A stretch of DNA of 64,000 nucleotides from Populus alba (GCF_005239225.2 NC_133286.1:22520572-22584571); one strand, 5' to 3'; positions 1 to 12,089 are shown, counted from the first letter of the stretch. The notes: generated from the sequence alone by a model not told the origin. A program made the numbers and translations.

Positions 1-6
1 CTTTAT

Positions 7-899
7 CTCTGTTTGTTTGCAGGAAAGTGGTTTCCTTTTGTAAAGTGAATTCCGGGGAAAATGAATTCCTGGAAAGTGAATTCCGGAAAAGTATTTTCCG
101 ATATTTGGTAGTGTTATGGAAAATGAACTGGAAAACACTTTCCAGTGTTTGGTTGTGTGTATGGAAAATGAACTGGAAAATAATTTATTAATGAATTAAA
201 TTTTTTTTCAAGTTTATCTAATATATATAAAATATTTTAATCACTTACATTGTCATAACCCAATTTTGATCTTTTTATTTTTATTATTTAAAAATAAAAG
301 ATGATGAAAAATAAAAATAAAATAAATGAAGGATGAATTAAAATTTGGGTTAAGGGCAACATGATTGGAAGTTTAAAAATTTAATTAAACTCTTGACTAG
401 TTTAATTAATTAAATCAAGGGTTTAATTGGAGAATTGATTTAATTAAATTTTAGATTATTTTAATTAATAAAATCAAGAGTTTAATTGAAGAGTTAATTA
501 AACTTTGATTTAATAAAAAAACACATTATTTAAATAAAATATACCAACTCTTTGCATTTTAATTCACTGCTACAGTAGCAGCGAATTATAATTCAATGCT
601 ACAGTAGCAGCGAATTATAATTCGCTGCTACAGTAGCAATTGAATTATAATTCGCTGCTACTGTAGCAGTGAATTAAAATGCGATGATACTGTAGGTGTG
701 AATTAAAATTCATTGGCAGGCGTGCGGAAAGTGTTTTCCTTTCTTTAACCGAAGGAAAACACTTTCCTTTCTCTAAGTAATGATTTTATGTTGACCGGAA
801 TTAAGTTTCCGTTGACTTACTGTTTAACATTTGTTCCCAAACATGGGAAAGTCAGGAAAACGAATTCCAGGAATTCGTTTTCCTTGAAACAAACAGAGG
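7..899. mobile_element. Non-autonomous TIR DNA element
   Basis: The left end reads CTCTGTTTGTTT then AGGAAA-rich sequence, and the right end reads AAACAAACAGAG. The two ends are imperfect terminal inverted repeats that continue inward as GGAAAA/GAATTCC-type motifs. The paralogous block at 7868 continues leftward into unrelated sequence (ctctatctagtcttcac) and looks like an empty site, so this segment is an insertion. No coding capacity is seen, and the middle holds palindromic repeats. The target-site duplication is not clear, and the left end is only a few bases from the window edge. A hAT- or Mutator-like non-autonomous family is possible; the superfamily is not established. Confidence 0.6.
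561..712. repeat. Palindromic tandem repeats inside the TIR element
   Basis: Four to five units of about 40 bp are built from GAATTATAATTC and GCTGCTACAGTAGCAGC, each self-complementary. Together they could fold into one long hairpin or several alternative ones. They lie entirely within the TIR element. Confidence 0.75.
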
Positions 900-1560
900 T
901 CTTCACAACCAAACAAAGACTTGCATGTGATGCATGACATCTGTCTGCTTTCAAGCCATCCTGAATCACTCTCTTTGACTAGAAACATTAGTAATAAAAA
1001 ACATATTTAATAATAATAATAATTCAATGTAATAGAAATTTTTATAATTATAAGAATTTAATAATTTTTTTTATAAATTATTTTTAATCTATGAATTTTA
1101 TATTTTCTTTTAATTTATTAATTAAATATTAGATTCATTAATCAAATATCGTTAAATTTTAAATATAAAAAACTTTTATTAATAATAAATATATTTTACT
1201 TAAATAAAATTAATGTTATATATAATCAACTGGTGATCAGCTATAAGTATATTAACACTAACAAATCAGTGATCGGTCTTTCATGATTATTTACAAAACT
1301 AATTAAGTATTAACATATAACCTCTAACCAATGAGGAATTGATTTAGTAAAAGCTTTAAAAAATCAATGGAAATCAAGTACTCAATCTTCTTTTTGTACA
1401 CCAAAGTACTAACATGGCCTGGCGCGGCCAATTCCAAGCAGTGGCAAGGTCCACCACTCTTCTTGACGAAAACGATAATGTTTATGATTTTTTATTCTTT
1501 AAAAAAAATGGAGAGAAAAAAAGGCAAATACATCATCACAAGAGAGTCGGTGGATTTTTT
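900..1560. repeat. Segmental duplication, copy 1 (partner 7868-8510)
   Basis: From 'tcttcacaaccaaacaaag' onward the sequence is nearly collinear with 7868-8510 for about 640 bp, with scattered substitutions and small indels. It is AT-rich. A frame around 1413-1520 resembles the one at 8375-8500 (reading roughly W-GQFQAVAR then LLDENDNVYDF). I do not recognise that peptide, so no gene is called. Confidence 0.8.
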
Positions 1561-3934
1561 CACCCGGTAGATTAGTTTCTCTGTTTCAATTAGTTGTTTA
1601 GTCCTTTATTAAAAAAAAAAAAAAAAACCCAAAAATTAAATTTATTTTCAACATCCTTAAACTTGATTTTTGATAACTCCTAGCATATCTCTAAGCTTTG
1701 CAAAGACATCATGTTTGAGTTAATTTGTCCGAATATTTGTGACTTGATCTTAGATTTTGATATATTTGACTTAAACTTTTTTTAATTGTCTCTTAACTTT
1801 TAATTTTATACAATTCCATCCCTATCAAACTCCATAATCAACCCTAAAATTTAGCATCTTTTCTAATTAGATCATTGATTGTTGATTTATGCAAATTAAC
1901 CATCAATTAAACTTTTAATTTTTTTTAATTTGACCCCTGATTTTGTCGATTTAAGTCCTTGAAGTTCCATGTCTTTTACGACTTGGTCTTTGATTTTGAG
2001 TTTCTTCAATCAAGTCTCTAATTGCCTATCAAACTTTAATATCTATGCAATTAAGCTATTAATTTGATCAAATTATCTTTTTAAAATTGCAATTCAACCC
2101 CAACACTTCAATTCTTTCCAATTAAAGCCCAAATTGAATTCAAAAACCAACATTCCTCACAATTAAACCTTCACTAAATTGAATTAAACCCAACAAAAAA
2201 TACCAATTGAGTTATTAAACATTCAATTTTAAATGTTTCTTCTCAAATTGATTTTTTCTGGTTAATAAGTCATTTATCATTCAAAATTGAACTATTAATT
2301 TTTCAACTTTGGGTATTTTGATCTTCCTCAACTAGTTTTTGAAAATTTTCTAGATATTTTTCATGCTCTTCTTATTGATATATATTTTATTTTTCCAATG
2401 TTTTTTTTTTAAATTTTTTACTGTGGGGTCCCAAAAATAGATAACAAGAATGTTGATTTGATAAGTTAATTCAGGTTGACCTGAGTCGATCCAATACATT
2501 TCTATTTAATTTTTTTAAAAAAAATATTATCTTTAGATTTTTTGAATCAAACGATGTTTTTAACAATCATTAATCTCAAGTTAGCTAAGTTATATCAGGT
2601 CAATTGGCATATAATTTATATTATTTTTGTAAAAAAAAAATGTTAGATACATCTACATATTTTTCTTTATATATAAAAAATTGATCTAATTTGTAGCAAA
2701 GTGTGAGCTAATAATTTAGTTAACATCTTGTTGAGTAATTTGTGAAGTGAATTAAAGGTGATCATTGTTGGAATGATTCCTCCTATATATTGATTTTGAT
2801 TAGAGCATTTATATCTGAATTTGTAAATTCATAAAAAAAAATTGTTTTTTTAAAGATTCAATTCTAAATAGTATCTTAAGAAACAAACTCATCTATCATT
2901 TAAACTAAACCTTAAAAAAAATAAATTATTATTTAAAATTAAACTATGTGGAATAATGAATTATAAAATCCTTTTGCTTAATGCTAATAAATATATGATT
3001 TTACTTGTTACTCTTTAATATGGAAAAAAAAGAAGAAATAAGTGCATGAAACTTTAATGTGCATGGTACAGTTAACACAGGAATCAATCCAATTTGAAAG
3101 TCACATTGTCATCGACTACGTGTCATACATAAACAAGACAGCAAAATGCAACGACTAGTCATTTATATTGGTCTAAAATTGTCTTTCACGCCAAAATGAA
3201 CCTTTTCTTCCTATTATTATTACAATGGACAGGTCAACTTTTGTCTACAATTACTAAATTTCTCAAGATGTTAAACAAACCGTTCGCATAAAAAATATTA
3301 AGCCCGAACTCGCACACGACCCACAGATTAGATATGTTAATTTAGATTTTTAAAATTAATTAAAATAATATTATTTTTTTTTTTTAATAAAAGTTAAGAC
3401 GATATTTTAAAAACAGAACAAAATTAAGGTTGTGAATTGATCAGACTGAGTTAATCTAGAAACAATAAATAAAGTTTTTTATGAAAATCAAGCCAAGGTG
3501 GTCGTGTTTTAACTCAATTAATTAGATTAAGCTGCGTTTAATAACTACGATATACGATCTTAATTAGGACTACATTATGATAAATAACTTGGGAGACAAA
3601 CATGCTATTTACACGGGCCAAGTCTGTAAGAGCTAGACCGTTTAAGATTGAAGAACTGGCCGGCCAGTAATTATTTATTAAGGACATATTTTGAATAATA
3701 ATTCTTTGATTCTACTCGTTACTCTTGAGCATGGAAAAGGAACAGAAAAAGGATGCAAAGTATTTGAAGCCTTGTTGAGCATGTAGTAACACATGATGTT
3801 TTTCTTTCCAAGCTGATAAACACTCAGTCCTTGCAATCAATCTGCTACTCAATTGGACAAGTTGAAGAAATCATCATTTGACTTGAAATTTAGAGTACAA
3901 CCCAGAAGATGATCTAGACATGTCTGAAATGAGA
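1561..3934. repeat. AT-rich 3' flank of LecRK-A1, duplicated at 53990-56360
   Basis: This 2.4-kb stretch has no convincing gene. It is collinear with 53990-56360, downstream of LecRK-A3, which shows that the duplication unit includes long non-coding flanks. Pyrimidine-rich phrases of the type 'tttgattttgagtttcttcaatcaagtc' recur and look like old retroelement-derived sequence. Confidence 0.8.
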
Positions 3935-4021
3935 GGAACTACAGATTATTCAATACATGGTAGATAGGTTACATTCATTGGCCTTAGTTTCTGGATATAT
4001 ATATGTGTGTACAAAAAGGAT
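3935..4021 (-). other. Probable 3' UTR of LecRK-A1
   Basis: The first ~85 bases downstream of the TAA stop are nearly identical after every subfamily A copy (50.40, 56.37, 60.08 and 63.56 kb). They contain 'ctacagattattcaatac' and 'ttggccttagtttctgg' on the plus strand. A related copy forms the arms of the inverted repeat at 53181-53355. UTR status is inferred from position and conservation; no transcript evidence is available. Confidence 0.6.
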
Positions 4022-6418
4022 TTAGATTGTGCTGATAAATGATGAAAGATCAGGAGGAATATAGACTGGAACAGCTCCTTCTAGCATCTGCACAACTTTC
4101 TTCATTCCAGGTCTTAAAGATGGATCTTCCTGAATGCACCAAATTGCAACCATCACAAACCTCTCCACCGTTTTCATGTCTTCTGTTGCCTCTTCATCTT
4201 CTTCTACTAAAAGGTCTAACTTTCCTTCTTTAAGGCAATCACATGCCCAGTCTGCAAGAACTACCTGATGCTCTTGCAGAGCATTAATCTCAAAGTTCTT
4301 TCTACAGCATACTAGCTCCAGCAAAAGAATGCCAAAGCTGTAGGTATCTACTTTGGTGGTGACAGGCAGGTTCTTGAACCATTCAAGAGCTACATACCCT
4401 TTGGTACCCCTGATTGCTGTAGTTGTTTTAGTTTTGTCTGTCTTCAACAGCTTGGCTAGTCCGAAATCAGAAATCCTTGCCCTAAAAGATTTGTCGAGGA
4501 GGATATTTTGAGGCTTGATATCACAATGGATTATCTGGCAGCTGCATTCTTCGTGGAGGTAAAGGAGCCCTCTGGCTATATCCAAAGCAATTTGCATTCT
4601 TCGGTACCAGTTAGGCCTTGAATCTCCAAAGAGAAAATTGGCCAAAGAGCCATTGCTCATGTATTCGTAGACCAGAAGGCGATGTTCCCCTTCGTTACAG
4701 AATCCAACAAGCTGAACCAAATTCTTGTGATTTGTTCTTCCAATAACTTTCACTTCTGTATTGAATTCTTTGTCGCCCTCTCCGGCCATCTTATATAACT
4801 TCTTCACTGCAATGATTGGTTTGTCTTCGTTCGCTAGTACTCCTTTGTAAACAGTTCCAAAGGCACCTCTACCGAGTTCTTCCTTGAATCCTCCTGTAGC
4901 TCTTTCGAGCTCACTGTAAGTGAAATTCTGCATATTCATGTCTGGCATGAGACGCTGTTGCGGTATCGTTTTTTGTCGCTGTCGGTTCCATATAGAAAAG
5001 AACACATAGATCCCTAGCAGTGAGAGAACAATTAGAAAGATGGAGCTACCTAAAAGCACCGAGCCTGTTGTGATCAAATTCGATCTATCACACTTCTTTG
5101 CACTTGAACCTGCAGTCGAGTTGCCTTTCCTTACTTTTATCAGGGCTTTTCCAGCAACACTTGAATCTGTTACCCCATTCGAGAGAGGGACTCTCTTCAT
5201 CCAACATTGTCCAGCAGTGTTATAAATGGTAACATCACAATAACAGTCACTTAAGCAAGCCTGTCTGCACCAATCCTCGCCCACTGGTGCAAACATTTCA
5301 TAATCATTAAATGGCCAGTTTGTGTTAGGCATTTCCTCGATCTCAAAGCTATCTATTTCTTGCGATGGATGGTCACAATCCTGTGAAATGAAGTCTTTCT
5401 TGCATCCCTTCCTCTCATCATTTGGATCAAAGAAAGTGTAACCAGGAGGACACTTGCAACTTGGTCTTTGGTCATCTCCTAATCTGCAATAGCTGTTGAA
5501 ACCGCAAGCTCCACTGCCTTCTTGTCCCGTAATTTGCGAGCAGATATTTGATGGTATGGAGTTTGACAAAGTAGTCCAGGCCATAGCCCTGCTTCTGCTA
5601 CTGGAAGCAGTCTTTGGATAAACATATTGCCTAAGAACTCCATCATAGTCCAGGGTTGCCCTCAAGTAGAGATCTTGCATTGATACTGAATTAGAGAATA
5701 CAGGATTAAGTACAGTACCATTTGTAGCTACAAGGTACATATAGCCAGACTGGTTAAAGACCACCTGATAACCGCTACCTATAGAACTTTGGGTTGACCA
5801 ATAAGCAAAATTTGAGGTAGTTAATGGATAGTGTGTGGTGTACAAGATGAGATTCCCATCAGCTTGTAGAATGAACTTGAATCTTCCATCTGAATAATTC
5901 TTTTCCAGGTAGGGAGCAATTAGTTGAGCACCTGAGTTCAGATTTTGTGTGGGCAACAGTGTGTCTGTTGGTTCATCAAAACTCTGCCACAAATTGGCAC
6001 CAGCTTGGCTTGCTACCACGAAGTTTCCCGTGTCAAGCATGGCTGCATAGGCGGCTCCACTTCCACCCGATTGTGGACGGATCCATATTTCTCTGCCTGA
6101 TTGATCATTTAGAACCAACTCACCATCTGCCGTAAGTTGTACCCTTGATCCCCCCTGAACTAGATCATTTCTATTAGCTGACCAGACTATGGTTCTTTCG
6201 GGTATTTTGTTGAACCATATGGCAAGTAGGTAGCCAGCATCACCGACTTGTTGGAATCCAAAAGCAAATTCCCCAGATGGTGAAGTCCAAGGAAGGTTAT
6301 CAGTTGCAGCAGTGAGAGATGAGCCCAAAGTTATGTTGCTGTGAGCCTGACCATTGCTAGAAAATGGCAGCAGCAGAAGAAGGAGGAAGAAAAAACAATA
6401 TGGTAGTTGAAAATCCAT
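4022..6418 (-). CDS. G-type lectin S-receptor-like Ser/Thr kinase (LecRK-A1)
   Basis: Intact intronless 798-codon gene for a plasma-membrane receptor kinase of the LecRK/RLK1 type. Order: signal peptide (about 1-24, Leu-rich); B-type lectin region (about 30-155, including [14 protein letters not shown] near 143-156); Cys-rich EGF-like segment (about 293-343); PAN/apple-like segment (about 348-428); one membrane helix (about 449-474); cytoplasmic kinase (about 513-785). Kinase motifs: glycine loop GRGAFG 516-521, Lys539 in AVKK, Glu555, catalytic loop HCDIKPQN 631-638, DFG 651-653. The catalytic loop has Cys before Asp, so it is a non-RD kinase, a class often tied to immune receptors. The usual APE is ALE (677-679), shared with the other A copies. 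The start was chosen because the signal peptide begins there and a TATA-like box lies upstream. The ligand is unknown. Confidence 0.95.
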   Translation of the reverse strand: MDFQLPYCFFFLLLLLLPFSSNGQAHSNITLGSSLTAATDNLPWTSPSGEFAFGFQQVGDAGYLLAIWFNKIPERTIVWSANRNDLVQGGSRVQLTADGELVLNDQSGREIWIRPQSGGSGAAYAAMLDTGNFVVASQAGANLWQSFDEPTDTLLPTQNLNSGAQLIAPYLEKNYSDGRFKFILQADGNLILYTTHYPLTTSNFAYWSTQSSIGSGYQVVFNQSGYMYLVATNGTVLNPVFSNSVSMQDLYLRATLDYDGVLRQYVYPKTASSSRSRAMAWTTLSNSIPSNICSQITGQEGSGACGFNSYCRLGDDQRPSCKCPPGYTFFDPNDERKGCKKDFISQDCDHPSQEIDSFEIEEMPNTNWPFNDYEMFAPVGEDWCRQACLSDCYCDVTIYNTAGQCWMKRVPLSNGVTDSSVAGKALIKVRKGNSTAGSSAKKCDRSNLITTGSVLLGSSIFLIVLSLLGIYVFFSIWNRQRQKTIPQQRLMPDMNMQNFTYSELERATGGFKEELGRGAFGTVYKGVLANEDKPIIAVKKLYKMAGEGDKEFNTEVKVIGRTNHKNLVQLVGFCNEGEHRLLVYEYMSNGSLANFLFGDSRPNWYRRMQIALDIARGLLYLHEECSCQIIHCDIKPQNILLDKSFRARISDFGLAKLLKTDKTKTTTAIRGTKGYVALEWFKNLPVTTKVDTYSFGILLLELVCCRKNFEINALQEHQVVLADWACDCLKEGKLDLLVEEDEEATEDMKTVERFVMVAIWCIQEDPSLRPGMKKVVQMLEGAVPVYIPPDLSSFISTI

Positions 6419-6473
6419 GATGTGAAGATAATGTTTTTTAAGACATTGGATGATTTAGGGCACAAGCCCTCTT

Positions 6474-6484
6474 CTCTATTTATG
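6474..6484 (-). promoter_or_regulatory. TATA-like box of LecRK-A1
   Basis: CATAAATAGAG on the minus strand lies about 55-65 bases before the ATG. The equivalent ATAAATAAAG sits at the same distance in LecRK-A2 and LecRK-A3. Confidence 0.5.
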
Positions 6485-7596
6485 CTGGGTATTGCCGTTG
6501 GAATAAAATATGTGTCTCAAATGAATAAATTAATGAAGTAAAAGTAAAGCATTAGAAAATTGTGAGTCTGATCAATAGTCAAGTTAACGTGAAGAAAGGG
6601 GTGTTCAAAAAACAGAAATTATTAGCAATAAGTCTACAAATTTAGTATTGCATGTGCTACAAATTTTCTTCATTGAAAATCTCTAAAACCCTGGTCTTTC
6701 TGAGAAAATCCAACTAGAACTTGGGGAAAGAAATGCAAAAATGAAGTGTTTTCATACTACATATGGTTAAATAATTTAACTGGTTCCTAAAAATTTATAT
6801 ATTGTGGTCCTTTTCACGAAATTCTTATAAATCTCGGACAAAAAAAAGGACTCGAGAAAAATAACTTATTTTATGGTAACAGATATTAAAAAATAAATTC
6901 AATTTAAATGCTAAAGGAAATTAGCAAAAATTTAAAATAATAATTTAACTAATACAATTTTGATATTATATCAAATAACTAGTTTAATCAAAAAATTTAA
7001 GATATTAATGATAATTTAAGATATAATTTATATTATTGTATAATAAATATTACTAATGAAATTAATAAGAAGCTTCCTTTTCTCTTGACCACTCCAATTG
7101 CATAGTTTTAACTGTTTGGATCTAAGATTATGCTACAACTTCTTTTTTTAATTAAAAATCTCTAAAATCCTAACAAGTTATATAAAAAATTTACCGTTAT
7201 AACTAGTATTTAATCCCTACTTCGATTCCTCTGTGTTTTTTTTTTTTTTTGTTTAAAGAAACAAGGTATAATGGATTCTTCAAGTTCATCAGAATCATTT
7301 ATTAGCCATGAAGATTCTTCTTTTCTACAACTGTTGCTTGTGCTTTTCTTGTCTCATTTTTTATATTTTAAAAATCATTTAAGGTCAGAAACTTAAATCA
7401 TTAGGTTGTATTAAGAATGATTACAACTCCTGACCGCTAAATGATTAGATGAGATTTACTCTCATAATATATTACTAATTTTTCTTGCACGATAACTGAT
7501 TTACGATGATTAAATATTTTTGGAAAATTTTTGACAGTAAAGGCAATTACAAGATGATTACAACTCCTAGGATCTTTGAACTCGCCTGCTTGTAAC
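6485..7596. other. AT-rich upstream region of LecRK-A1
   Basis: No gene is supported here. Phrases such as 'ttgaccacttcaatt' and 'aaaatctctaaaatcctaac' recur upstream of LecRK-A3 (59.4 kb) and in the 62.9-63.5 kb block, marking shared promoter-distal sequence of subfamily A. Confidence 0.5.
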
Positions 7597-7680
7597 AAAG
7601 GATTAAAGAACATATTTAAGCACAAAAATGGTCCATCACAAGGGCAAGCCGGAGTTTTCAAGTCAAACTAAAGTATTAGG
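7597..7680. other. Relic of a subfamily B LecRK upstream region
   Basis: The sequence 'acatatttaagcac' followed by 'aaatggtccatcacaaggg' and an 'agttttca-gtcaa' phrase matches the region just upstream of LecRK-B3 (about 31510-31570). No LecRK reading frame lies next to it, so it appears to be an orphaned promoter block. Confidence 0.5.
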
Positions 7681-7867
7681 ATACCAACTTTCTTGCTTCC
7701 AGACTACAAATTTCATTAAAGGTTTGGACACAGACTTCTCAAATCCCAAGTCTTTGCCCTTACAAGGAGGCAACGGTGGAAGTCATTTATTCAACAGAGA
7801 CTTGGGACCAGGGCAATAAATGAATGGATCCAAAGACTTAAAAATTGCAAAATGGGCCCTCTATCTA

Positions 7868-8510
7868 GTCTTCACAACCAAACAAAGACTTGCATGTGAT
7901 GCATGACATCTGTCCGCTTTCAAGCCATCCTGAATCACTCTCTTTGACTAGAAACATTAGCAATAAAAAAACATATTTAATAATAATAATTTGATGTGAA
8001 ATTTTATAATTATAAGAATTTAATAATTTTTTTATAAATTATTTTTAGTTTATGAATTTTACCTTTACTTTTAATTTATTAATTAAATATTAGATTCATT
8101 AATCAAATATCAATAAATATTAAATATAATTTTTTTTATTAATAATAAATATATTATACTTAAATAAAATTAATGTTATATATAATCAACTGTTGATCAG
8201 CTATAAGTATATTAACACTAACAAATCAGTGATAGGTCTTTAAATGATTATTTACAAAACTTATTAAATATTAACATATAACCACTAACCAATGAGGAAT
8301 TGATTTAGAAAAAGCTTTAAAAAATCAATGGAAATCAAGTACTCAATCTTCTTTTTGTACACCAAAGTAATAACATGACCTGGCACGGCCAATTCCAAGC
8401 AGTGGCAAGGTACATGGTTGAGAATTCTCTTCTCGACGAAAACGATAATGTTTATGATTTTGTATTCTTTAAAAAAAATGGAGAGAAAAAAGGCAAATAT
8501 ATTAGTATAT
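7868..8510. repeat. Segmental duplication, copy 2 (partner 900-1560)
   Basis: Collinear with 900-1560 until about 8500, after which the two diverge. This copy lacks the TIR insertion found at the left of copy 1 and so supplies the empty site. Confidence 0.8.
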
Positions 8511-10789
8511 TAGTATGTATCTCTACTTCAAATCTAATACAAAACTTCGAAAGAAAAATGTCTTCTTCTGAATATTTATCGCATGGAATATATATTGCTA
8601 TATTATGTTTATAGATTTGATAGACATGATCAATCCTTAGAAAAAAGGCTTGTATGTTTCAAAATTTTAAACTTAATAAGAAGATGTTATTTCAAAAAAA
8701 AAAATTAGTTAATTTCATATGTTAATTAGTTTTTCTACTTAGCTTTTTTTTTTTTTTTTGTTAGGTTTATTTTTATCTCTTTATAAGTAGTTGATGTGTT
8801 ATTTTTTTATTAGATTATTGAATAAAACATTGCCACCCACGGAGGCAAAATAGACCTGCAATGGACTTGGAATTTGTTAAGCTTACTTTTCATGCAACAG
8901 AAGTATAGCGTCTATGAAAAGTATAGCGTGTTGATACGCAGAAATATTCTATCTAAAGACATCATTTACTTGATGCTAAAAAGTAATATAAAATTATTTT
9001 TAAAGTCTAATTTAATAATTTAAATTTTTAATAAATTAGGCATGCTACTTTCCTGTCTTTCTATGCTGAAAACAGCAGCAACAGCATCCACCTTAAAAGT
9101 CAGTGCTTGCTTCACATAGTCTGCAGTAACTAATTGTTGGACATATTCATTATTAAGTTTCCTTAAAGTAATTAATGGTTTTTGTTTTTGTTTTTGTTTG
9201 TTGCAATTTAACTTGCACTAAAAATTTTTCACCCAACTTTCCCAATCTCAGGTTTTTTTTCTGTCATGTCGAACGATCTCGGTCACCTGTAACTCAAGAA
9301 CACAGGTAACATTTGTTTTTTCAATGCTTTGAATAATGGTTTTAGGCTATTAATTCGATAATATAGGTGTTTATGAAATGTTTTTACCATGATCTATAAC
9401 GTAATTAAGCATGTGTAATTGAAAATTTATCAAAACCCCCAATTTAATTTTTAGGGTTACGGTTCATAAATATTTGAATGTCCCAGCAGTTGAGTTATAA
9501 TCATTTTTGCTTCCCTTTGGTTTCTTTTTGCCAGTAGATAGTTGTTTTCCCCCATGAGATACCTTCATATCATCGTGTAAGTGGGATGATTTTTTCTATT
9601 CAAACTCCTGTTTTGTAAGATCCAATGTTATATCTCCACATTTTCTCATCTCCTTAGGCATATAATTGTCTTTAAACAAAACAAGGCTTTTATCACCTTT
9701 GCTCCCATTGTCTCTCGGGTCACAACATAATTTTTTAGAGCAACTAACTTTTCCAGTCAAAGTAGCTTGATAACACTCGAAATAGTGAAAGTTATGAAGG
9801 GTTTCAGATTAGAATTTAGGTCTTACAGGTACTGTATTATTGAATTTGATAGCAGTTGATTGGGCATGGTATTCTGACATCAAGATACAACCATGAGTAG
9901 TGTTTGTTTTTGTTCATTTAGTAATTTGTGTTCTTAAACCATGAGAGGAGAATGAATTCTATGAATACGCGCGACAAAATATTATAACATTACCATAATC
10001 TCTGTCAATACTAGTGCATTAGTGTAGTTCTTCATTATGTTGTTTGATCTTATCTGCTGCTGATCTGATGCCTTTTGTTTTGAAAACGAAGCTGGGTTAA
10101 GACATAAAGATTGATTGTTGATGATGTTCTTCTATCATAATATCAAACCAAATTCACATGATAATTTTTGAAGTTAAGCAGATTCATAATCAGGTTTACT
10201 GATTTCTGTGTTTCAGGTTCCTGTTAGATACCTTAGGTTTATTTCATTTGACTGAGTCTACATACCTATGCATTGATTAAGTGGTGTGTATTGATTCTCT
10301 TGTATCAAAATTTAAATATGCATATTTAAGTACTGATGTTTAAATGTTCTGTTTTTTGTCTTCCATTTGCTACTTTTAGTTGGATTCTGTTTGTATCCTA
10401 ATTAGTGGCTTAATGTAGGCACAATCTACTGATTTATCGATAAAGCAAAAAATTAAAAAAATAATTAGGACAAGAAATGGTTTGGATTCTGAAGTGACTG
10501 TTTTACTTTAATGGAAAGAAACAAACTATTTCATCACAGATAACGTAAACTTCTTTACATTAAGACAAAAAAACTGTAAAGAATATAGATTTTTTTATTA
10601 TTATAAGTGATAGTTTTTAATTAGAATGAAATATAATAATATTGTATAATTAGATTACGACAAATTAATGCAAAATATAATGATATTATAAAAGCCTTTA
10701 ATTTCAGTCATCTTTGCTGTCGTTTCAAGTCTGAACAGAAGAAACCATGGATCATGTTATGAGTCTCAAGTGTTCTGTTTTTAGGTTAG
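8511..10789. other. Unassigned AT-rich region
   Basis: No complete gene is seen. A stretch at 8690-8822 ('ctacttagctttttt' ... 'aagtagttgatgtgttattt') recurs at about 26515-26640 and is probably a dispersed repeat. On the minus strand at about 9061-9172 an open frame of some 36 codons includes NNEYVQQLVTADYVKQAL and has a protein-like composition, but I cannot identify it. Part of the region may be intron sequence of the SCY1-like fragment that follows. Confidence 0.4.
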
Positions 10790-11170
10790 ATCTTAGAAGA
10801 AAAAAAATTGTTATGAGAAGACAATTGCCATGAAAATATGAAAACTAAACGGTACTTTAACTTGGATATGCTTTCTGTTTTTTCATAGTTTAACTTAGAT
10901 TTGTTTTAAAGACTAGCAATTGATAAAGCTGGATGGGTTTAACATACTGTTTATGTTTTTTATTTTTCCAGCAATATGAATGGCTTAATGGATCACAATA
11001 TAAATCAATAGAGTTGGTTAAGTCTGATTGGGTTGCAACAAGGAAATCTCCACCTTCGGCCATTGATTATTGGGGCTTTGGTAAGTCTATTTTGCTCCAT
11101 TTTTTGATGGTTGCTTAATTAGATTATGCTTAATTTGTCTACTGGGCATGCCTATTGTAATCTTTTCAAT
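10790..11170 (+). pseudogene. SCY1-like pseudokinase gene fragment, copy 1
   Basis: A 109-bp exon at 10972-11080 has an intact acceptor (tttttccag) and donor (gtaagt). It encodes QYEWLNGSQY, then ELVKSDWVA, then AIDYWGFG. In SCY1-like (SCYL/CTEXP) pseudokinases this segment covers kinase subdomains VIII-IX, with the 'xxEL' in place of APE and 'DSWGLG' as subdomain IX. No adjoining exons were recognised, so it is a fragment. Flanking intron sequence is included, which makes it a genomic rather than an mRNA-derived copy. The family assignment comes from recall of the motif and is moderately sure. Confidence 0.55.
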
Positions 11171-12089
11171 TACTGAATGTATTGCTGTAAATTAAAGCAA
11201 TCTTTTCAATTAATGAATGTATTGTTGTATATTAAAGCACAGACGTCAATTGTTTTTCCTTCCATTTCATGTAGTAATAAATAAGAATTGGATTGAATAA
11301 TTTCAAGATAAAAGAGACCTAAAGCAACGTTTTTTCAGGAAGAAATAAGACCAAACAAGATTCTTGATTTATTGATGCACATGCAACAATTAATAGCACC
11401 AGTCTCTTTTGCTTTATTTGTTGAGCCATCAAAGGACACTATCTGTGGGTGATTTTCGTTTTTTCCAAGCTTATATTGGAATTCCCGAAGACTACAGTAC
11501 TGTGTGGATGTTAATGGGAGCACACGTATAACCAGTTTAACATAGAAATAATAATAATAATAAGAAGAAAAAAACAATTCTTGAGTTTTGAGAACCAACA
11601 TCTATGGACATCAAGCAATTACCAGTCTGCTTGGTCATTAAATTATATGCCATATTCTAATTAGTTAGGTAGGTTTTTTTGTTTTTTTAATAATCAAATC
11701 CCCTCTTTTCATGTGCTTTATTTATAAGAGATCTCAAGAACTTGAGTACTCCACATAAAATCAAAAGGGTAAACTGAAGAAAAAGGAAAAAAAAATAAGG
11801 TTCCCCATTCAAGAGTTACTAACTAGTGAATTTTATTGCAAGTAATGATTTCCCATTTGAAAAGGAGATGTCTGCTTTTTTCTCCTGCTAAATTCCAACA
11901 GATTCCAATTAGCTAGCACATATCTAGAAGACCTTGTCTTCTGGATCATTTCAAGCTTTTTACACAAAGCAAGCATCCGGTCCCTCTGTGCATTTTATTT
12001 CCCTTCATGTCTTTCCACCCTTTCAGACGCATCCTTGGAATCAAAACAGGGGCTATTAAATTAAATGAAAATTTTCAGGTTATATCTAA
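11171..12089. other. Spacer between the two SCY1-like exon copies
   Basis: AT-rich and non-coding as far as I can see. A short direct repeat of 'gcaatcttttcaatta-tgaatgtattg' type lies near 11155-11230. Confidence 0.4.

Noticed and set aside
8375..8614. 79-codon frame (MTWHGQFQAVARYMVENSLL) as a small gene
   Set aside because: A similar frame exists in the copy at 1413, but with divergent ends, no recognised family and no clear gene structure. Kept only as a note in the duplication entries.
9216..9240. 'gcactaaaaattttt' as a possible left end of the CACTA element
   Set aside because: It lacks the second CTA of CACTACTAAAAAA, no CAACGGAT subterminal repeats follow, and it is 3.4 kb from the first coding part.
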